From Candidozyma auris (lineage: Eukaryota; Ascomycota; Pichiomycetes; Serinales; Metschnikowiaceae), in the NCBI RefSeq assembly GCF_003013715.1, contig NC_072812.1:1984001-2048000 (forward strand): DNA of 64,000 nt, in the 5' to 3' direction. The notes under the pieces were generated by a model. The model searched no databases. It was not told the origin of the DNA and saw only the letters and a program-made list of their open reading frames with translations. Position 1 is the first letter of the stretch. Each line of letters starts with the position of its first letter. A program made the translations under genes and the position numbers. Below, piece by piece: positions 9,156 to 19,430 of the stretch.

Positions 9156-11096
9156 CTACGCTACCCAGGTAATTGCATATTCATACTCTTCACAGTCGCT
9201 GTCCCAGACTCTGACGACAGGAATCCATTCTGCCGGGAGACCTAGAGCGACAAGTTTGTGTATATTTGAGAGAGTCGTCATGACGGAGACATGGGAGTTG
9301 CCGAGGGCAGGACTGCGGAGGAAGTCGATCACAGCATTGATATCGTTGCCCATCATCTTGACAAGGTTAAAATTCTCATTGACACTGACAATATTCGTTT
9401 TAAATTTTTCCTTTTGCTCAGTGGCCAATGATAACAACCTAGGGGCCTCGATCTCGTCTTCATCTTCATACATATTGACAACCTTTTCGAAGGCCAACCC
9501 CGCCCACTCAATGGGAGCGTTTCTGGGCAAACCTGTTACTTGGGCGATGATGAGGCGGTTCACAAAGTCTTGTCCACATTCAACCTCTTGTACGTAGTCA
9601 TGCCACACTTGAGAAACAATATGTGGGGAGGTAGTTGTCACAAAACACACCGCCGCAGCCAACTGTTTCACGCTGATGAGTGACTTCACTTTGTAAAGAT
9701 GTTGAAGGCTAAGTATGGCCGCAGTCACCAAATCTTTGTCAAAGAGCAACATATTGGCAGGCTGCAACGGAATTTGACCAGAGAGAGTGGCTGTTTTGAA
9801 CGAATCACGAACCTCAACGATTGCCTGCGAGTAGGGCCCAATGTTCTGAGGGGCCCAAAAAGACCTAGATCTTATATGTATCCCATGTCTTGTCTCCACT
9901 GGAGGCTTGAGGGCGATGCACGAAACTTGTAGACAGTAAGGCTCCGGAAGAGTGGTTTGGACGCAAACACGAGATGGTGGCAAGTAGGTGTTTGCAAAAA
10001 AAGACGCATAAACACTATTAATTTTAGCAAAGTCTCCCATGTCACGAACCAAAATGGTAACGTGCTGAAGATCAGCTATGGAGGCATCGTTGCTTCTAAG
10101 AATACTCGTGATATGTGTCATGATGTTTTGCGTTTGGCTTTGAACATCTAAAGCTGCATCGACTGCGTTTGAGATGTAGAGTCTTAAGGGTGTTTTGAAA
10201 ACGGTTGGACTCAACGAAAATGACGACTCTTTGACATCAGGAATTGAGATTGCCTTTTCAGCCTTGATGCCTTTCAGTATAGCACTAAATTCCCCATGTA
10301 GCATCTTTCGAATTGTGTTCTCGTCTTCCTTTGATGATCCCTCAGTGACAGAGTCTGAATGATCCTTCTCCACAACTTTTACCAGGAGTTTGAGGTAAGA
10401 ACAGTCAGAAGAATGAGCAACGGCCTCCTGATCCAAAATTTCTAGCCTGTTCTCAAAGAAAGGCGCATCGAATACCAAGGTTTCGAACTCACCGCCTTCT
10501 CCACATATATGAACATCGTACATTTGATTGAGCTTGGTGAGAATTGGAAGCATATGGGTAATCAGCTTGCCTAAATGAGTCTCGTTGAGTCCAATAGCAG
10601 CACATTTGATCAATCGTGCGTCAAGACCCAGAGAACACATCTCCAGCATCAATTCAGCTTGATCTCTCTGCCACAAGTATGCTAAACACGTGAGTCCCAA
10701 TCTCTCACAGACATTCTCCACTCTTGTTCTTTGATAATGGGACAAGATGGCACCACAACTCACTCCTTCGATGTCTGGATGCTCATCCTTTACCTTGGCC
10801 AAAAGCTCATATAGATCCTCGATCTCGTCATCTGGTGTTGGCAAGTACTCGAGCTGCACATTAGTCGAGCCCCCAGAAAGCGCCTGTCGATATAGAGGAA
10901 TCAGAGGCATGCATCGGGCGTAGTAGCCGACGATATCGTGCCCCACTGTTTGGAACATGAAGGAGTCGGTTTCGCTCTGGGCCTCGTTCTGTGGGTGCAA
11001 ATTGGCCAAAGCCACAAGCACATGGCCTTGCCTTTTGCACTGTATGATATTGAAGAAGGAGTCTTTGCCTCCAGATATCAAGGCAACAAATTTCAT
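9156..11096 (-). CDS. DPH6: Diphthine--ammonia ligase
   Basis: The product is 646 residues (yeast Dph6 is 685). Dph6 uses ATP and ammonium to amidate diphthine to diphthamide on elongation factor 2, in the cytosol. The N-terminal PP-loop ATP-binding motif SGGKDS is at residues 8-13; conserved stretches GAILSHYQRTRVENVCERLGL, YLWQRDQAELM and HICGEGGEFETLVFDAPFF complete the ligase domain. Two YjgF/RidA-like domains follow, as in the eukaryotic enzyme, the second with WAPQNIGPYSQA. In-frame CTG codons at 10644-10646 and 10629-10631 lie in the segment after AELM, where Ser is at least as plausible as Leu. It is divergent from RPS9 across 739 bp. Confidence 0.95.
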   Translation of the reverse strand: MKFVALISGGKDSFFNIIQCKRQGHVLVALANLHPQNEAQSETDSFMFQTVGHDIVGYYARCMPLIPLYRQALSGGSTNVQLEYLPTPDDEIEDLYELLAKVKDEHPDIEGVSCGAILSHYQRTRVENVCERLGLTCLAYLWQRDQAELMLEMCSLGLDARLIKCAAIGLNETHLGKLITHMLPILTKLNQMYDVHICGEGGEFETLVFDAPFFENRLEILDQEAVAHSSDCSYLKLLVKVVEKDHSDSVTEGSSKEDENTIRKMLHGEFSAILKGIKAEKAISIPDVKESSFSLSPTVFKTPLRLYISNAVDAALDVQSQTQNIMTHITSILRSNDASIADLQHVTILVRDMGDFAKINSVYASFFANTYLPPSRVCVQTTLPEPYCLQVSCIALKPPVETRHGIHIRSRSFWAPQNIGPYSQAIVEVRDSFKTATLSGQIPLQPANMLLFDKDLVTAAILSLQHLYKVKSLISVKQLAAAVCFVTTTSPHIVSQVWHDYVQEVECGQDFVNRLIIAQVTGLPRNAPIEWAGLAFEKVVNMYEDEDEIEAPRLLSLATEQKEKFKTNIVSVNENFNLVKMMGNDINAVIDFLRSPALGNSHVSVMTTLSNIHKLVALGLPAEWIPVVRVWDSDCEEYEYAITWVA

Positions 11097-11835
11097 CTGG
11101 ACGTTTTAAGGCCAGTGCTTCTCAGTGCAATCCTTATCCAGATATCGCGAACCTTAATATGCATAGATAACTGAAGACACGGCAGCCTATGAGAGGAAGT
11201 TAAACTTGAAGTTAGTAAAAAGGCATGGCAGGGGAGGATTTAGGTGAAAATTTAAGAATTGAGTCTTTTCATTGGAAAATTTGAGATGAATTGAGTGCAA
11301 AGACGCGTACATGTCAGTGACTTCAATTGGCTGCAAATTATGGTTGAGACTATACACAAGCTATTAAGAGAGCTATAGATTACGTCGAGCTTGCTCCTTT
11401 ATTTCACTATTCCGTGAAAGCAGGATCTTCGAATTTATTAGCCCAACAATATTGAGGTTTCTGTTGATCTAATAAAGTAAACCATCGAAATCAAGTTCTA
11501 ACGCCCACATACCAATTTATACAATCTTTGTTAACGTATTCTGAAGTCCTGGTTATTCAGCGCACTAGAATCTACTCAAAAAAAGGGAAAACAACAAGAT
11601 TATGCTTCTTATACTCCGACAGTCGTAGTACCCAAATACCTCTAGCCAGACTGAGCTTAACGCTCGCGCGCAGTTAAGTGAGGACTGGAGAGCTCTAAAA
11701 AAAAGTGGGCTCCATCGACTCGTTTGGGACACACACGACCAAAGTAAATTTTTCACCATCTTTTTTCGCACTATAAGTATGCTGGCATTCCCTCTTTCTA
11801 AATTTTTTTCCTCTCATCCCCAGAACTAAGTCAAC
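11097..11835. other. Divergent intergenic region DPH6/RPS9
   Basis: This 739-bp region must hold both promoters. I see one copy of the recurrent motif (11328-11337), AT-rich tracts and a pyrimidine-rich stretch just before the RPS9 start. No open frame here looks coding, and no RTCACGTG box was found. Confidence 0.5.
11328..11337 (+). promoter_or_regulatory. TGGYTGCRAA motif between DPH6 and RPS9
   Basis: TGGCTGCAAA lies 232 bp upstream of the DPH6 ATG and 499 bp upstream of the RPS9 ATG. Confidence 0.45.
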
Positions 11836-12735
11836 ATGCCTCGTATGTTTCGATAATTACAACTCAAGCTTCAACACTTCATTAATAGACAGCACTCGGT
11901 GCGTCTATGAGGTTTCGGGCCCTCTACAATCAAAATTGGAGTCGACTTATGTCTCCCGTAACTGAACCCCCGACACTTCAGTTACACCTAGCCATAAAGT
12001 CTGGGATAGCAAATAGCTTCCAGGACTTTTGCAAGACTTTTGCAAGCTTTCGTTTTTTTTTTTCCAGGAGATTTCTTTTTAGAACTCTTTTTCGAAAATC
12101 GAAAGGTGGTGGATTTTGATTGTAGTAGCCCGGCGGAAGTTTTAATCGCCGTTTCTCTAAACTAACACCCAGGTGCCCCAAGAACTTACTCCAAGGTTTA
12201 CTCTGTGCCAAAGCAGCCATACGAGTCTGCTCGTTTGGATGCTGAGTTGAAGTTAGCTGGTGAGTACGGTCTCAAGAACAAGAGAGAGATCTACAGAATT
12301 GGTTTCCAATTGTCTAAGATCAGAAGAGCTGCTCGTGACTTGTTGACCAGAGACGACAAGGATGAGAAGAGATTGTTCGAAGGTAACGCTTTGATCAGAA
12401 GATTGGTGAGAGTCGGTGTCTTGCCAGAGGACAAGATGAAGTTGGATTACGTCTTGGCCTTGAGACCAGAGGACTTCTTGGAGAGAAGATTGCAGACCCA
12501 GGTGTTCAAGTTGGGTCTTGCCAGATCTATCCACCACGCCAGAGTGTTGATCACCCAGAGACACATTGCCGTTGGTAAGCAGATTGTCAACGTTCCTTCC
12601 TTCATGGTGAGATTGGACTCCCAGAAGCACATTGACTTTGCTCCTAACTCCCCATACGGTGGTGGCAGACCTGGTAGAGTGAAGAGAAGAAACCAGAACA
12701 AGAACGCTGAAGGTGCCGAGGAGGAAGAGGAGTAA
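11836..12735 (+). CDS. RPS9: 40S ribosomal protein uS4 (Rps9), two exons
   Basis: The exons are 11836-11842 and 12173-12735, giving 189 residues. Joining them reads [19 protein letters not shown], as in Rps9 of other yeasts; the second codon pair is split after the first base of the Arg codon. Rps9 binds 18S rRNA early in small-subunit assembly and is important for decoding accuracy; the S4 RNA-binding domain covers roughly residues 105-170. The C-terminus is acidic, ending in a run of Glu. Leucine is encoded almost only by TTG, with no CTG seen, as expected for a highly expressed gene of this group. The seven-base first exon is also the arrangement in S. cerevisiae RPS9 genes. Confidence 0.97.
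11843..12172 (+). other. RPS9 intron (330 nt)
   Basis: The donor is GTATGT at 11843 and the acceptor CAG ends at 12172. The branch site CTAAC is at 12162-12166, with its A only 7 nt from the final G. A T-rich tract at about 12053-12063 lies well upstream of the branch point. I found no convincing snoRNA boxes inside. Confidence 0.93.
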
Positions 12736-13074
12736 GCGTCTTGCTTTCCTTAATTAGTGTACTAATAGTTGGTTAAACTTTTCCAAAAAAAAAGGTCGGT
12801 TGGGTAGACATTGCACTGAACAGTGCTCAGTAGATTATTAGAAGTAATTGGTGTGTTGAGACTGAGGCTATCAGCACCGCAAGAATTTCAACTTGTCGTT
12901 GGCCAGCAAAATGAACCTCGTTACTTAAGTCTTCAACGCTGAGTTCAACTAAGTGTCTGGCACTAGCGTATATTTCGTTAAGTATGGTGGTTCTCAGGAT
13001 ACATAAATGTGCAGTCAGCTCAAGGCTAAGTACTCGCGGCAGAATTAATGTGAGGTGTGATCTGTGGCAGTACA
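12736..13074. other. Intergenic region RPS9/COY1
   Basis: These 339 bp hold the RPS9 3' end (an A9 run near 12785) and the COY1 promoter. I see no gene and no recurrent motif. Confidence 0.4.
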
Positions 13075-15111
13075 ATGGCAGAGACTACTCAGACGAAGCA
13101 GAATGCGTTTCATAATGCTCTTCAGTCATGGAAAGAAATAGACTTACCCTCGTTACAGAGAAAACTTGACGAGCAAGGAATTGAGCTCAAGTCAGAACAA
13201 AAGGCCTCCTTAACGAGTCGAAAGAACCTAGCGTCCAAGACAAAGGAGTTTAAGAAGCTAGAAGATGAGGCCAAGCTCACAGAGATGAAACCCCTTCTCA
13301 AATTGTACCAGAATGAAATCGACAGCATGCACTCGAAACAGAAGAAAGTTGAGTCTTTCTTCTTTGGATTTTATAGAGTTATCGCTGAGGCTCCCGATCC
13401 TAAACCCCTTTTGGAGCTTTGCCTTGATGCTGTGAGTGAACTGAACGAGGTGGGACAATTGAAGCAAGAAGTGACTGAGCTTAAAGAGGAGTTGGCGAAG
13501 AAGGCTGATTATGAGGTGTTGAAGCAGCGCTTACTACAAAGTGAGCAAGAACTGGCAGCGCTTCTAAGTACCAAACTAAAAGTTAAAGAGGACGAGCTTC
13601 AATCCTTGATGCAAGAAAAAGAAACTAACTGGGCCAATAAGGAGAAGCAGCACCAGGAGCAGATTGCATCGTACAAGCTTACTATTGAGGAGCTTAAAAC
13701 CACCATGGAAGTTACGAAACTTCAATTAAGCTCGCATAATAAACAGCTCAATAATGGTGGCAATGACTCAGTCACCGGTCAAGACGCAGCATCGACTTTG
13801 GTGGAGTTGGACATGGCAAATCGTGATGCGGAGATGTGGAAAAAGCGGGTTTTGGATCTCGAGAAAAGAAATGAAAGCTTACGCCAAGAGTTGAGCGTTG
13901 CTCTGAACGATGCAACCAACACGGCTATGAAAGCAGAATTTCAGAAGAGAGTGGCTGATTTGGAAAGTGAAAACGCTCTCTTAATGGCTAACTTGAACCA
14001 GGTGAAGTCGAGAGTATCTCAGACCACTGAAGAGAACGCATTGAAGGTAACGCAGCTAGCAAGAGACCTACAGCATGCATCAGATGAGATCAAGCACTTG
14101 AAAGAAAAATTAGAGAGAACCAGTGACTACGATGAGATAAAACACGAGCTAAAACTATTACGTCAGATAGAATTTGGTGATAGCGTTCAGGAGGGAACAG
14201 ATGACGCACCCGATGAGGCTAAACAAATAGATGCTTTACTTATCGAGAAGAACAAGGCTATGACCACAGAGCTTGCAAATTTCAGAGCTGAGCATGATGG
14301 GTTAGTAGCTCAAGTGGATCAGTTGCAAGGACAAATTGAAAATATTACAGAGGAGAATGCCAGACTCAACCAGCTCAACTCCAAGCTTGAGAATGACTTA
14401 GCACTCATGCAAGACTCTTCAAGTTCCCACATCAACGACACCGCTAGCATGATGTCGGGAATGACGAGAATGACGAAGAACACACGACTTGGCCCAGTAG
14501 GAAACCCAAACTCTAATGAGGAAAACTCCATTCTACCTATTGTCACCAAGCAAAGAGATCGTTTCAGAGATAAGAACAAAGAGCTCGAGGACGAACTCAG
14601 GCGCCAAATCAATTTGGTCAACGAGTTGAAGAGACAAAATCGTGCATTGAAAAGCGACAATGAGGATCTCTACGAAAAGTCGAGGTATGTAGCTCAGCTC
14701 AAGAAAGGCGAGATTGACCAGGGTGTGGAAAGTGCTGGCAGCTCACTGCGCCGCTTCTTCACACCAAAACCCAATGCATCGGTGGATCTCGAGCAAAACG
14801 CATACCAGACTGAGTACGAGTCTAAATTGCACCCAATCGAACGATTCAGAATGAGAGAGCAAGAACGAATTAGTGCAAGGCTCTCACCGCTCGAAAGAAT
14901 TTTTATTCTGATTACTCGAAGTATCTTGGCCACAAGGACAACTAGGATGCTCTTCTTGGCTTACTGTGTATTCCTTCACTTTTTAGTCATGTTCACCACT
15001 ATCCATTCCATGAACATAAGCACTAAAATGATACCTGAGGTTGGACTTAATCAAAGCACCGGAGGGTCTGCCGATGTCGGCGCTGGATTTGAGCCAGGCA
15101 ATCGAGCATAA
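13075..15111 (+). CDS. COY1: Golgi CASP-type coiled-coil membrane protein
   Basis: The product is 678 residues, close to yeast Coy1 (679). Coy1/CASP is a Golgi tail-anchored protein that acts in retrograde transport with Gos1 and tethers. Most of the chain is heptad-rich coiled coil (about residues 15-560). The conserved CASP C-terminus is clear: HPIERFRMREQER, then LSPLERIFILITRSIL, then a transmembrane segment RMLFLAYCVFLHFLVMF near residues 624-640 and a short lumenal tail. The frame opens earlier at 13057, but from GTG; the first ATG at 13075 gives an N-terminus (ALQSWKEIDLPSLQRKLDE) that aligns with Coy1. Confidence 0.93.
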   Translation: MAETTQTKQNAFHNALQSWKEIDLPSLQRKLDEQGIELKSEQKASLTSRKNLASKTKEFKKLEDEAKLTEMKPLLKLYQNEIDSMHSKQKKVESFFFGFYRVIAEAPDPKPLLELCLDAVSELNEVGQLKQEVTELKEELAKKADYEVLKQRLLQSEQELAALLSTKLKVKEDELQSLMQEKETNWANKEKQHQEQIASYKLTIEELKTTMEVTKLQLSSHNKQLNNGGNDSVTGQDAASTLVELDMANRDAEMWKKRVLDLEKRNESLRQELSVALNDATNTAMKAEFQKRVADLESENALLMANLNQVKSRVSQTTEENALKVTQLARDLQHASDEIKHLKEKLERTSDYDEIKHELKLLRQIEFGDSVQEGTDDAPDEAKQIDALLIEKNKAMTTELANFRAEHDGLVAQVDQLQGQIENITEENARLNQLNSKLENDLALMQDSSSSHINDTASMMSGMTRMTKNTRLGPVGNPNSNEENSILPIVTKQRDRFRDKNKELEDELRRQINLVNELKRQNRALKSDNEDLYEKSRYVAQLKKGEIDQGVESAGSSLRRFFTPKPNASVDLEQNAYQTEYESKLHPIERFRMREQERISARLSPLERIFILITRSILATRTTRMLFLAYCVFLHFLVMFTTIHSMNISTKMIPEVGLNQSTGGSADVGAGFEPGNRA

Positions 15112-15370
15112 TTGATGCATAAACCTGTTCCTCAGACGTGTAATAATATCCCTAACTTTGACAATGACTCGTAGATTTCAATTGAGCCAATCTACTAAAT
15201 ACCCATTTCGTGGTCTCCGGATATATACTACCCATCTCCTGCCTCTAAAGGCACCTTAGGATACCGCTCTCGGTTAGGTCCATGGTGTGGCTTATCCGCA
15301 AATTCCTTCCAGCCGCTCACATCCTATATATCCGTCTTCATCCCACCAAAACTCCGAAATTACTCCCATA

Positions 15371-16279
15371 ATGTCTTTTTCTGTCAATATCTTCCAATAT
15401 AAAACCAACTTGCCTGCAATTGAGTACGCCTCAGACGGAACGCCGCAAAACTTCCTCATTTTCATAGGCGGTTTGGGAGACGGGCTCCTTTGCACCAAGT
15501 ACATTCCGTTGATAGCCGACTACTTCAACACTCAATTAGAAGGTAAATGGGCTGTGGTGGAAACATTGATTTCCTCGTCATATATTGGTTGCGGCACGGG
15601 CAGTTTGAAGCGAGATGTCCGTGAGTTGGGTCAACTCGTGAAGTACCTTAGAACAGAAAGAGGATCTAAAGACTCGAAGGTCGTGCTTATGGGCCACTCA
15701 ACTGGGTGTCAGGACACTTTGGAGTACCTTTCCAAGTACACATTTCAAGAGGACTTCGAAGAAATCCTGAGATTAGACGGTGGTATCTTGCAGGCGCCAG
15801 TATCGGATACGGAAGCCTCGGAGTACTTCCACAATGTCAAGGAGATGCCGAAGCTCTTAGAGGAGGCCAAGAAACTTATAGATGAAGGAAGAGGCGAGGA
15901 ATTGGCTTCAGAGGAGGCAAGAAAGGCATCTTTTGGTGTGCCAGTTTCGGCATACAGATTCTACTCGTTGAATGCTAGAAGAACAGATGATGACTACTTC
16001 TCCTCGTATCTCGAGGACGACGACTACAAGCAAACATTTGCCAAGATTCAGCTGCCTATTCTTGTCTTGGTAGGTGAGAAGGATGAGTTTATTCCTCCAA
16101 CCGTTGATCGCCAGGCGTTGCTAGAGCACTGGAAGAGAAATACCCCTGCTAAGTTGTGGAGTGCTTACAGTAAAGTTGTCAAAGGTGCTGATCATAAGGG
16201 AGGTGGCCCATTATCGGAAGAAGGTGCCGCTGACGATATTGCAAAGACTGTAGTAAAGTATATAACTGAGACGTTCTAA
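15371..16279 (+). CDS. DUF1749 (UPF0613) alpha/beta-hydrolase
   Basis: The product is 302 residues. It belongs to the fungal DUF1749/UPF0613 group of putative serine esterases with an alpha/beta-hydrolase fold; some filamentous-fungus members hydrolyse siderophores, but the role here is not known. The nucleophile elbow is GHSTG with Ser110; a likely acid is Asp in GEKDEFIPP and a likely base is His in KGADHKGGGPL near the C-terminus. FIGGLGDGLL (31-40) would form the oxyanion-hole loop. No signal peptide or membrane segment is visible, suggesting a cytosolic enzyme. The frame extends upstream to a GTG at 15287, but 15371 is the first ATG. It converges on NEL1 with overlapping stop regions: 15371-16279 ends 3 bases beyond the NEL1 end. 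Confidence 0.85.
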   Translation: MSFSVNIFQYKTNLPAIEYASDGTPQNFLIFIGGLGDGLLCTKYIPLIADYFNTQLEGKWAVVETLISSSYIGCGTGSLKRDVRELGQLVKYLRTERGSKDSKVVLMGHSTGCQDTLEYLSKYTFQEDFEEILRLDGGILQAPVSDTEASEYFHNVKEMPKLLEEAKKLIDEGRGEELASEEARKASFGVPVSAYRFYSLNARRTDDDYFSSYLEDDDYKQTFAKIQLPILVLVGEKDEFIPPTVDRQALLEHWKRNTPAKLWSAYSKVVKGADHKGGGPLSEEGAADDIAKTVVKYITETF

Positions 16280-18762
16280 AAGTCGTCTTGTATCTTGAAT
16301 GAATGAGCACGCGTCAAAACCTCCTCAAGATACTTCTCCGAGCTGATATCCTCTTTCGTTATTTGCTTCTGGAGTTTCTCTCGTTGCCACCATCTCCTCT
16401 TTGTCTTCTTTCCATCCACTAAAATGTTGTTTGGGGGCAGAAGTCGTGATAACAAGAACCTTGCCTGAGAATGACCGGTCTGGGTCAAGACAAGCTTGGG
16501 TACAAAAGTACGCGACGTGGTGAGCTCAGACTCCACAATGTCAAGTATGCGATTGATTTTTTCTAATTTCCGTCCATAAATGATGTCGTCGTTGTCTGAG
16601 CTGTGAAGCCGTAGCTTGTTCTTGTTGCAATGCAAATATATGATGATGGTGTGATAGGTATCCAAAACGTAGAATATACCATCATCCTTACTTTGAATTG
16701 AAGTAGTCAAAAGAGGTCTTGGAGATAAGGCCCTTCCGCAAACTTCATACAACTTCGGTTGAATAAAAATACAGGATTCTTCAACCCCGAAACCCATAAA
16801 AATATGGTGAAAATACGCTGTTTCATCAGGCGAGCTGTTGAAAATTGAGACAAGCTGAGGATTTCTTCTTAGATAGTACCCATAAATAGGCAAGCTTTTG
16901 AAATGTTCATCAATCAGATAGAGAGTTTTCAATTTCTCAAATGGGTTTTCCGAAACAGATGCTTCCTTTTGTATGTTGCCAAAAAGGTTCGTGATCCTGA
17001 TGAGAGTGCTGTCCATTATATCAATCACCTCCTCAAAGGACTCAAAGCCAAGCGTTGTATCAATCTTATTGATGAGGAGTCTCGTTAATATCGTGATCCA
17101 CGTGTCAGGATTGAAGCTGGAAAGCAACGCTTTATGCCTTGCGGACTCACTGACCTTTTTGGTTATTTTACTGAATTCACCAACTTTCCCAAGAAAGGTA
17201 CTCAAAGTAGTTTGTTTTCTAAGAGTAGAAGAACGAATGACTCTTTTCTGTAACTCATGACTCCACCATTCTAGTTGAAATTGAATGTATACGTCCTTTC
17301 CGTTCAATGCAAGAGGATCCACCTCAAATAGCACACAGCTGACTGAATCTCTAAGGTCACCTAGATACCATCTATTTGTGAAGTAGCGCTTGCGCAACAG
17401 AGATTCAAAACCTGTGATGGTATCAGAAATTCTTTGATGGTGAAAATTCGATGCATTTCCGTATTGATATGACGATTGATAGGGAGTACCATAGTTGAGT
17501 GAGTAGGAAACTTTTAATCCAGTAGATGTCATCACCGTTATGCAATTATCCTGATCTGATAATGTAGGTGTGATTGCCATTAGTTTGCTCCCAAATGAAT
17601 GGCTTTCAAAAGAGTCGCTAAAAATGATTGAACCACCAGTTCCTGATGACATAGGGCTCATTTCGTATAGACCCACTTGATCTAGGGCGCCAAAGAATAA
17701 GTTTATTGAAAACTTTGGAGCAGACGGCTTCACAGCAAAGTCTGTAAGTGATACATTTAAGGAAAAGGCGGCGTCATTAGCTTGGCTCAAAGTGTAGCCG
17801 CATGCAACGTATGAGAGTGCCCTGTAGAATTTGGAAGAATCTGCGAAGTGTCTGGCTTTCATGTTAGCAATATCATCGTGAGTTCTAATGTTCTCGGCTG
17901 ATTTTACGACCAAGCCAGGCCCGATCGTACATGGTCCTGAAGAAAAGAACATAACTTTTCCTAGAAGTGATGAAGAAGAAGCTGACAGAAGCAACAACGA
18001 TGCAACTAGTAAAGCTAATCCAGAGGCACGCTCAGACTTAAAGCTTCGCGTTGGCATCGAAGATAATTCATTAACCCTTTGGATCAATTCTGAGGGGCTA
18101 AAGAAATAACCAGACTGCAAGAGGTTTTGCCCCTTCCAAATATTATTTTTCGAGTTGTTGGCAATTTTTAGAAGAATGTGCGCTAGCATAGGTTTGTTAC
18201 CGAGAATGTCATTAAGATCGCTTGTCAGGGGGAAGTCGTCAACCGAAATATCAATGTCCGAAATCTTCAGGTGAAGAGTGACATCTCGATTAAAAGTGAT
18301 TAGTCCAACAGGTGTTTCTGGCGGGATTTCCAGGATGCATTCTATCAACCTTTTCTTCAATGCTGCCATCTCCTTTGGACACTCGACATGCTGATAAGTG
18401 TCAACGACGAAAAGAACAACAGGGCCACGAGAAACAATTGGCTGAGCTATGTCAGTAGGCAAGACGTAGTCGAAAGTGTCATCTGACTCACCAATACTTT
18501 GGAAGTCAATTTCTTGTGGATAAGTGCCTGTCTCCAATTTCGAGTTCGACTGGCAAAAGGGGCAAAAAATTGTATCAGACGTTGTGTAATATTTCGTATA
18601 GATGCTAGTGAAGGCTCCACAGTTTGAGCACTTGGTTGGAAATGAGGTCAAAGTGGGAACCTTCGCCGAGTTCTTTCGAATTAGACAACCCAAGGGAGTC
18701 AGCAATCGGGACGCCTCAAGCTTTGTGGACGGGAGCGCATCCCAGTTGAATTTGACCTCCAT
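16276..18762 (-). CDS. NEL1: Sec23-like GTPase activator, probable Nel1
   Basis: The product is 828 residues. The Sec23 architecture is visible: N-terminal FNWDALPST and PLGC as in Sec23, a zinc finger with Cys45, Cys48, Cys67 and Cys70, a trunk starting VLFVVDTYQH, a beta-sandwich, a helical region, and a gelsolin-like end with GHSQARFLLSRL. Sec23 activates Sar1 in COPII coats; Nel1 is its divergent paralogue, a Sar1 GAP that does not assemble on the coat in yeast. I prefer Nel1 because residues strongly conserved in Sec23 are replaced throughout, but no authentic SEC23 is in the window for comparison. Yeast Nel1 is shorter (about 630). The frame continues upstream to a TTG at 18933; 18762 is the first ATG. 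Confidence 0.75.
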   Translation of the reverse strand: MEVKFNWDALPSTKLEASRLLTPLGCLIRKNSAKVPTLTSFPTKCSNCGAFTSIYTKYYTTSDTIFCPFCQSNSKLETGTYPQEIDFQSIGESDDTFDYVLPTDIAQPIVSRGPVVLFVVDTYQHVECPKEMAALKKRLIECILEIPPETPVGLITFNRDVTLHLKISDIDISVDDFPLTSDLNDILGNKPMLAHILLKIANNSKNNIWKGQNLLQSGYFFSPSELIQRVNELSSMPTRSFKSERASGLALLVASLLLLSASSSSLLGKVMFFSSGPCTIGPGLVVKSAENIRTHDDIANMKARHFADSSKFYRALSYVACGYTLSQANDAAFSLNVSLTDFAVKPSAPKFSINLFFGALDQVGLYEMSPMSSGTGGSIIFSDSFESHSFGSKLMAITPTLSDQDNCITVMTSTGLKVSYSLNYGTPYQSSYQYGNASNFHHQRISDTITGFESLLRKRYFTNRWYLGDLRDSVSCVLFEVDPLALNGKDVYIQFQLEWWSHELQKRVIRSSTLRKQTTLSTFLGKVGEFSKITKKVSESARHKALLSSFNPDTWITILTRLLINKIDTTLGFESFEEVIDIMDSTLIRITNLFGNIQKEASVSENPFEKLKTLYLIDEHFKSLPIYGYYLRRNPQLVSIFNSSPDETAYFHHIFMGFGVEESCIFIQPKLYEVCGRALSPRPLLTTSIQSKDDGIFYVLDTYHTIIIYLHCNKNKLRLHSSDNDDIIYGRKLEKINRILDIVESELTTSRTFVPKLVLTQTGHSQARFLLSRLLPPNNILVDGKKTKRRWWQREKLQKQITKEDISSEKYLEEVLTRAHSFKIQDDF

Positions 18763-19430
18763 ATGTGCGCTACTACTGTCTTTTGGTAGGAGCCATGTGT
18801 GGGGACAATATATGATAAGTGCGATGCGAATGCGGAAATCACCGAGAGGAAACGCTGCGGGTGAAGCTTCTGCCTGTGAGATAAGAGACAAATTGCTTGA
18901 ATTTTTCTCTTTAATCGAGTTATGCTTATTCAATTAGGTTTTTAGAGAAGCTTCGATTCAACATTCTTGTCTCTTCCAAATCTAAAATGATATTTATTGT
19001 TTCCTCAGAAGGTTGGCTTTTTTGCAGCCAATCTGAGAACAGACGCAGTCATCACTGGCAAACTTCACTCGACATTAAATGATAATAACTTTAGGCACTT
19101 GAATAATAAAATCAAACGACTTTAACTTTTTTCATATATAACGTTCTCGTAACCAAATTTTAGTCTTGATCAAGTTACATAAATGTGCACAGCTACGATC
19201 GGCTACATAGTAGTATAGGGGAGACTGGAGATGTTGTTGACAAATATGTGATATGTATATATTCGCCTCTTTCAACCCAATCATCTCTTTATTATTTTAG
19301 ACATAGGATATATGAAAGGGAGTCGCTGTAAGACTAGGTGCTGCGTACTGCACATGTAAGTTGATCTACCTACTCGATGAGATGCGATAACACTTTTCAC
19401 TACATAGAGCATTATTACTACTAGAAACTG
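18763..19430. other. Divergent intergenic region NEL1/LOC1
   Basis: The region is 668 bp and AT-rich in the middle. It contains the recurrent motif at 19021-19030 on the minus strand. A TATA-like ATATGTATATAT lies near 19250. I see no additional gene. Confidence 0.4.
19021..19030 (-). promoter_or_regulatory. TGGYTGCRAA motif between NEL1 and LOC1
   Basis: TGGCTGCAAA on the minus strand, 259 bp upstream of NEL1 and 401 bp upstream of LOC1. Confidence 0.45.

Noticed and set aside
18763..18933. 57-codon N-terminal extension of NEL1
   Set aside because: It can start only at TTG; the protein aligns with Sec23-type starts from the ATG at 18762.
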